The notes under the pieces: model-generated | The model's input: only the letters and a program-made list of their open reading frames with translations | The model's database searches: none | Told to the model about the DNA's origin: nothing | Shown here: in pieces, positions 30,162 through 32,085 of the stretch | How positions within the stretch are numbered: position 1 is the first letter of the stretch | How the letters are laid out: every line of letters begins with the position of its first letter | DNA from: Tieghemiomyces parasiticus | Lineage: Eukaryota; Kickxellomycota; Dimargaritomycetes; Dimargaritales; Dimargaritaceae | Length of the DNA: 32,085 nucleotides | NCBI GenBank assembly: GCA_027575765.1 | Contig: JANBPT010000529.1 | Coordinates: 1 to 32,085, forward strand | Reading direction: 5' to 3' | Translations under genes and position numbers: made by a program

Positions 30162-32085
30162 ATCTGAGCAAAGTGAGCGGCAAGAAGCAGGGGGGGGGGA
30201 GAGTGATGAATGGCCACCACTTGCGGTGCTCAATTGCCGTACAAGACACCGCCTAAACCTACATTACCCTCCCCCTCCCTGCTTTGGTCTTTCCGCACCA
30301 CCATGTAAAGGTTGTGTGCGACTAAGGATAAGCCACACGCCGCAACCGGTAATATACCTGCGGCACCCATTATTGGGCTAGGTTGACTAGCTTATTATCC
30401 GGTTCAGTCTACTCTCTCTCTCCGTGTCTCCACGCTCCTCCTTTGGCAGGCCCTGCTGAATTGCGCGACGTTACTACCCAGCTTCGCTTCCCTTCGACAT
30501 GGGTCGGTGATGGCGCTCAACTACCATCCCACCCACCCCCCTCGCCAATCACCCCTGGACCACGGCACAGCCACTTACCTCCTTCTATCTCACCGCCACC
30601 AATCTACCATCCGGCGCACCCTTATACTCTCCCTACCTGCATTTCATTTCTGTCCTACCCCCGGGCTCCATAAACTCCTCCCCCCACTGAGTGACATGCA
30701 ATCCTGCTACCACGCGAAGCAAGCAAAACAAAATACTAATGTACAAGGGGCTCCACGTTCTTGTCGATCTGGTGTGGGACTTACTCGAGCCTCATCACTC
30801 GCCGCAGGGTTGTCTGACGGCCATCGGACGCGTGGAGAGGCCACGGTCAGGGTCTCGTCCGACCTGGGTGGCTGGACTGTGAGGTTCACACATGTACACA
30901 TCCACTCACGAAGTGTGATGTTTAATCCTGTATATTTGTGTTTCCGATTATGTTTTGACAGTAGCGACCGAGGTTAGAGGGTTCAGGCAGTAGAGGGGCC
31001 TGGTGGGATCATTCGATCGCCTTTTCCGTCCCGGCGGGTGGTTTGAGGCCTAATCATTAGGGGAAAGGCGGATCGCAACGGTTGCTGGACTTAGGACATT
31101 GATTCATGGGCTTTGAGGGGAAGGAAACTGGTAGGTCGTCAACGAACTGGATGGTAGGTCGCCAGGTTCAGTATGCAAACCCGGTGGCGTTAATTACCAA
31201 ATATTATTATACGTCCTGCTTGGCCCAGTGCGACGGCGTTGGATCATAGGGCCTGATTGATTCTGTTTATGCAGCGTAACCGAAGTTTGCCACGGTCAGT
31301 CGTTAGGGCCGAGCTCAGTAGCAGGGCCACGAGGTCATCTCGGTCCTGTATAAGAAATGGGGAATGGGTGCGGCGCCGCACTTTGAGTGGTCAGGCCACC
31401 TATTAGGAATGCGACTCTGATCTGCAGCGATGGCTCGAATTCCGCAGGAGGAGCGTAGGTGCCTAATCCACTTTAAAGTCCGACGTGTGACTGGTCACTT
31501 TACCACATGCCACGCATACCCCAAATATGGCCTTTCCGCGGTGATGACTCACGCGCTCTATGGTCGTGCTGCTGTTTACAACGTAGGTGATGCAGTGACA
31601 TATGGCAACGCAGCTTTCACCCCCCTCCGAAAGGACACTCGCTGGTGCTCGGAACATACCAAACACTCAATAGGGATGGCGCCAAGTCATCGACGGAGTC
31701 GTGAGACCAAATGACACTCACGGAGGAGCCGCCTGTTGCTAAGAAGGGTTGAGGGGAAGGGGGTGTCGTAAGCGTCTAACGATTTGGAGAAATGACCAGA
31801 TAGGAGGCTTCAGTAGATTTGTATCGGTACGATTACCCCCTCCCCTTCCTTGACAACTGATATTTGCGCCCAATAGTATGCTAATCATAGGCCGCCAGGA
31901 CCACGGTACATGGGAAACTGCGACGCACACCACCGGATCTTTACATTTCCGGCGGGCGGTAAAAGGGTCCACGGCGGACCAACAGCGCACCTCCTTATCG
32001 ATTCAAGCTGGAGCGGGAAGCGCCAGGCTTTCTGTCCACCCCCTCCCCCTTGCTACGCATACGTGACGTGGGATTCTAAAGGAGG
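30162..32085. other. gene-free window end
   Basis: 3' flank of the transporter gene followed by about 1.9 kb without a defensible gene. C/T-rich blocks occur at 30260-30300, 30510-30680 and 31840-31850, and the last 60 bases are C-rich with a directly repeated ACGTG. This could be the 5' flank of a + strand gene beyond the window. Short open frames at 30507-30977 and 31430-31714 have no recognisable content. Confidence 0.4.

Noticed and set aside
1..32085. tRNA, rRNA, CRISPR, transposase or terminal repeat
   Set aside because: I looked for B-box-like sequences, regularly spaced short repeats and transposase-like proteins and saw none; short B-box-like matches lay in coding sequence or had no cloverleaf.

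Overview
The window looks like nuclear DNA from a GC-rich fungus. It has spaced genes with few introns. All six introns I can place begin with exactly GTAAGT, and the five complete ones are 134-184 bp long; most carry a CTAAC/CTAAT-like branch site. The gene set (a CARM1-like arginine methyltransferase, RFWD3, EI24, APC8/Cdc23, an Ark1/Prk1 kinase and a fungal-type DHA1 major facilitator) fits an early-diverging fungus, because RFWD3, CARM1-like enzymes and EI24 are not typical of yeasts. A zygomycete-grade lineage such as Kickxellomycotina/Dimargaritales is my guess, not something the sequence proves.

Layout. 1-137 (-): first exon of a CARM1-like arginine methyltransferase, cut by the window edge. 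909-2984 (-): unrecognised two-helix membrane protein with a long disordered tail. 2985-8351: 5.4 kb with no convincing gene, G-rich on the + strand to about 6.1 kb and C/T-rich from about 6.9 kb. 8352-12913 (+): four-exon gene for a degenerate, apparently ATPase-dead kinesin motor followed by a long coiled coil and six AT-hook repeats; this is the most interesting item. 13280-13705 (-): small secreted protein with an internal repeat. 15685-18000 (+): Ark1/Prk1/AAK1-type kinase. 18324-19517 (-): EI24-like ER membrane protein. 20567-23134 (+): RFWD3 ubiquitin ligase. 23352-25211 (-): APC8/Cdc23. 28482-30161 (+): DHA1-type drug/solute exporter. 30162-32085: no gene seen.

The genes are independent eukaryotic units, not an operon. 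Several have chromosome roles: RFWD3 in crosslink repair and RPA ubiquitination, APC8 in the anaphase-promoting complex, and the AT-hook pseudokinesin possibly bridging DNA and microtubules or motor partners. Their proximity need not mean anything. Intergenic 5' flanks tend to be pyrimidine-rich on the sense strand of the gene they precede, which helps assign direction.

No tRNA, rRNA, CRISPR array, transposase or long terminal repeat was found by eye.
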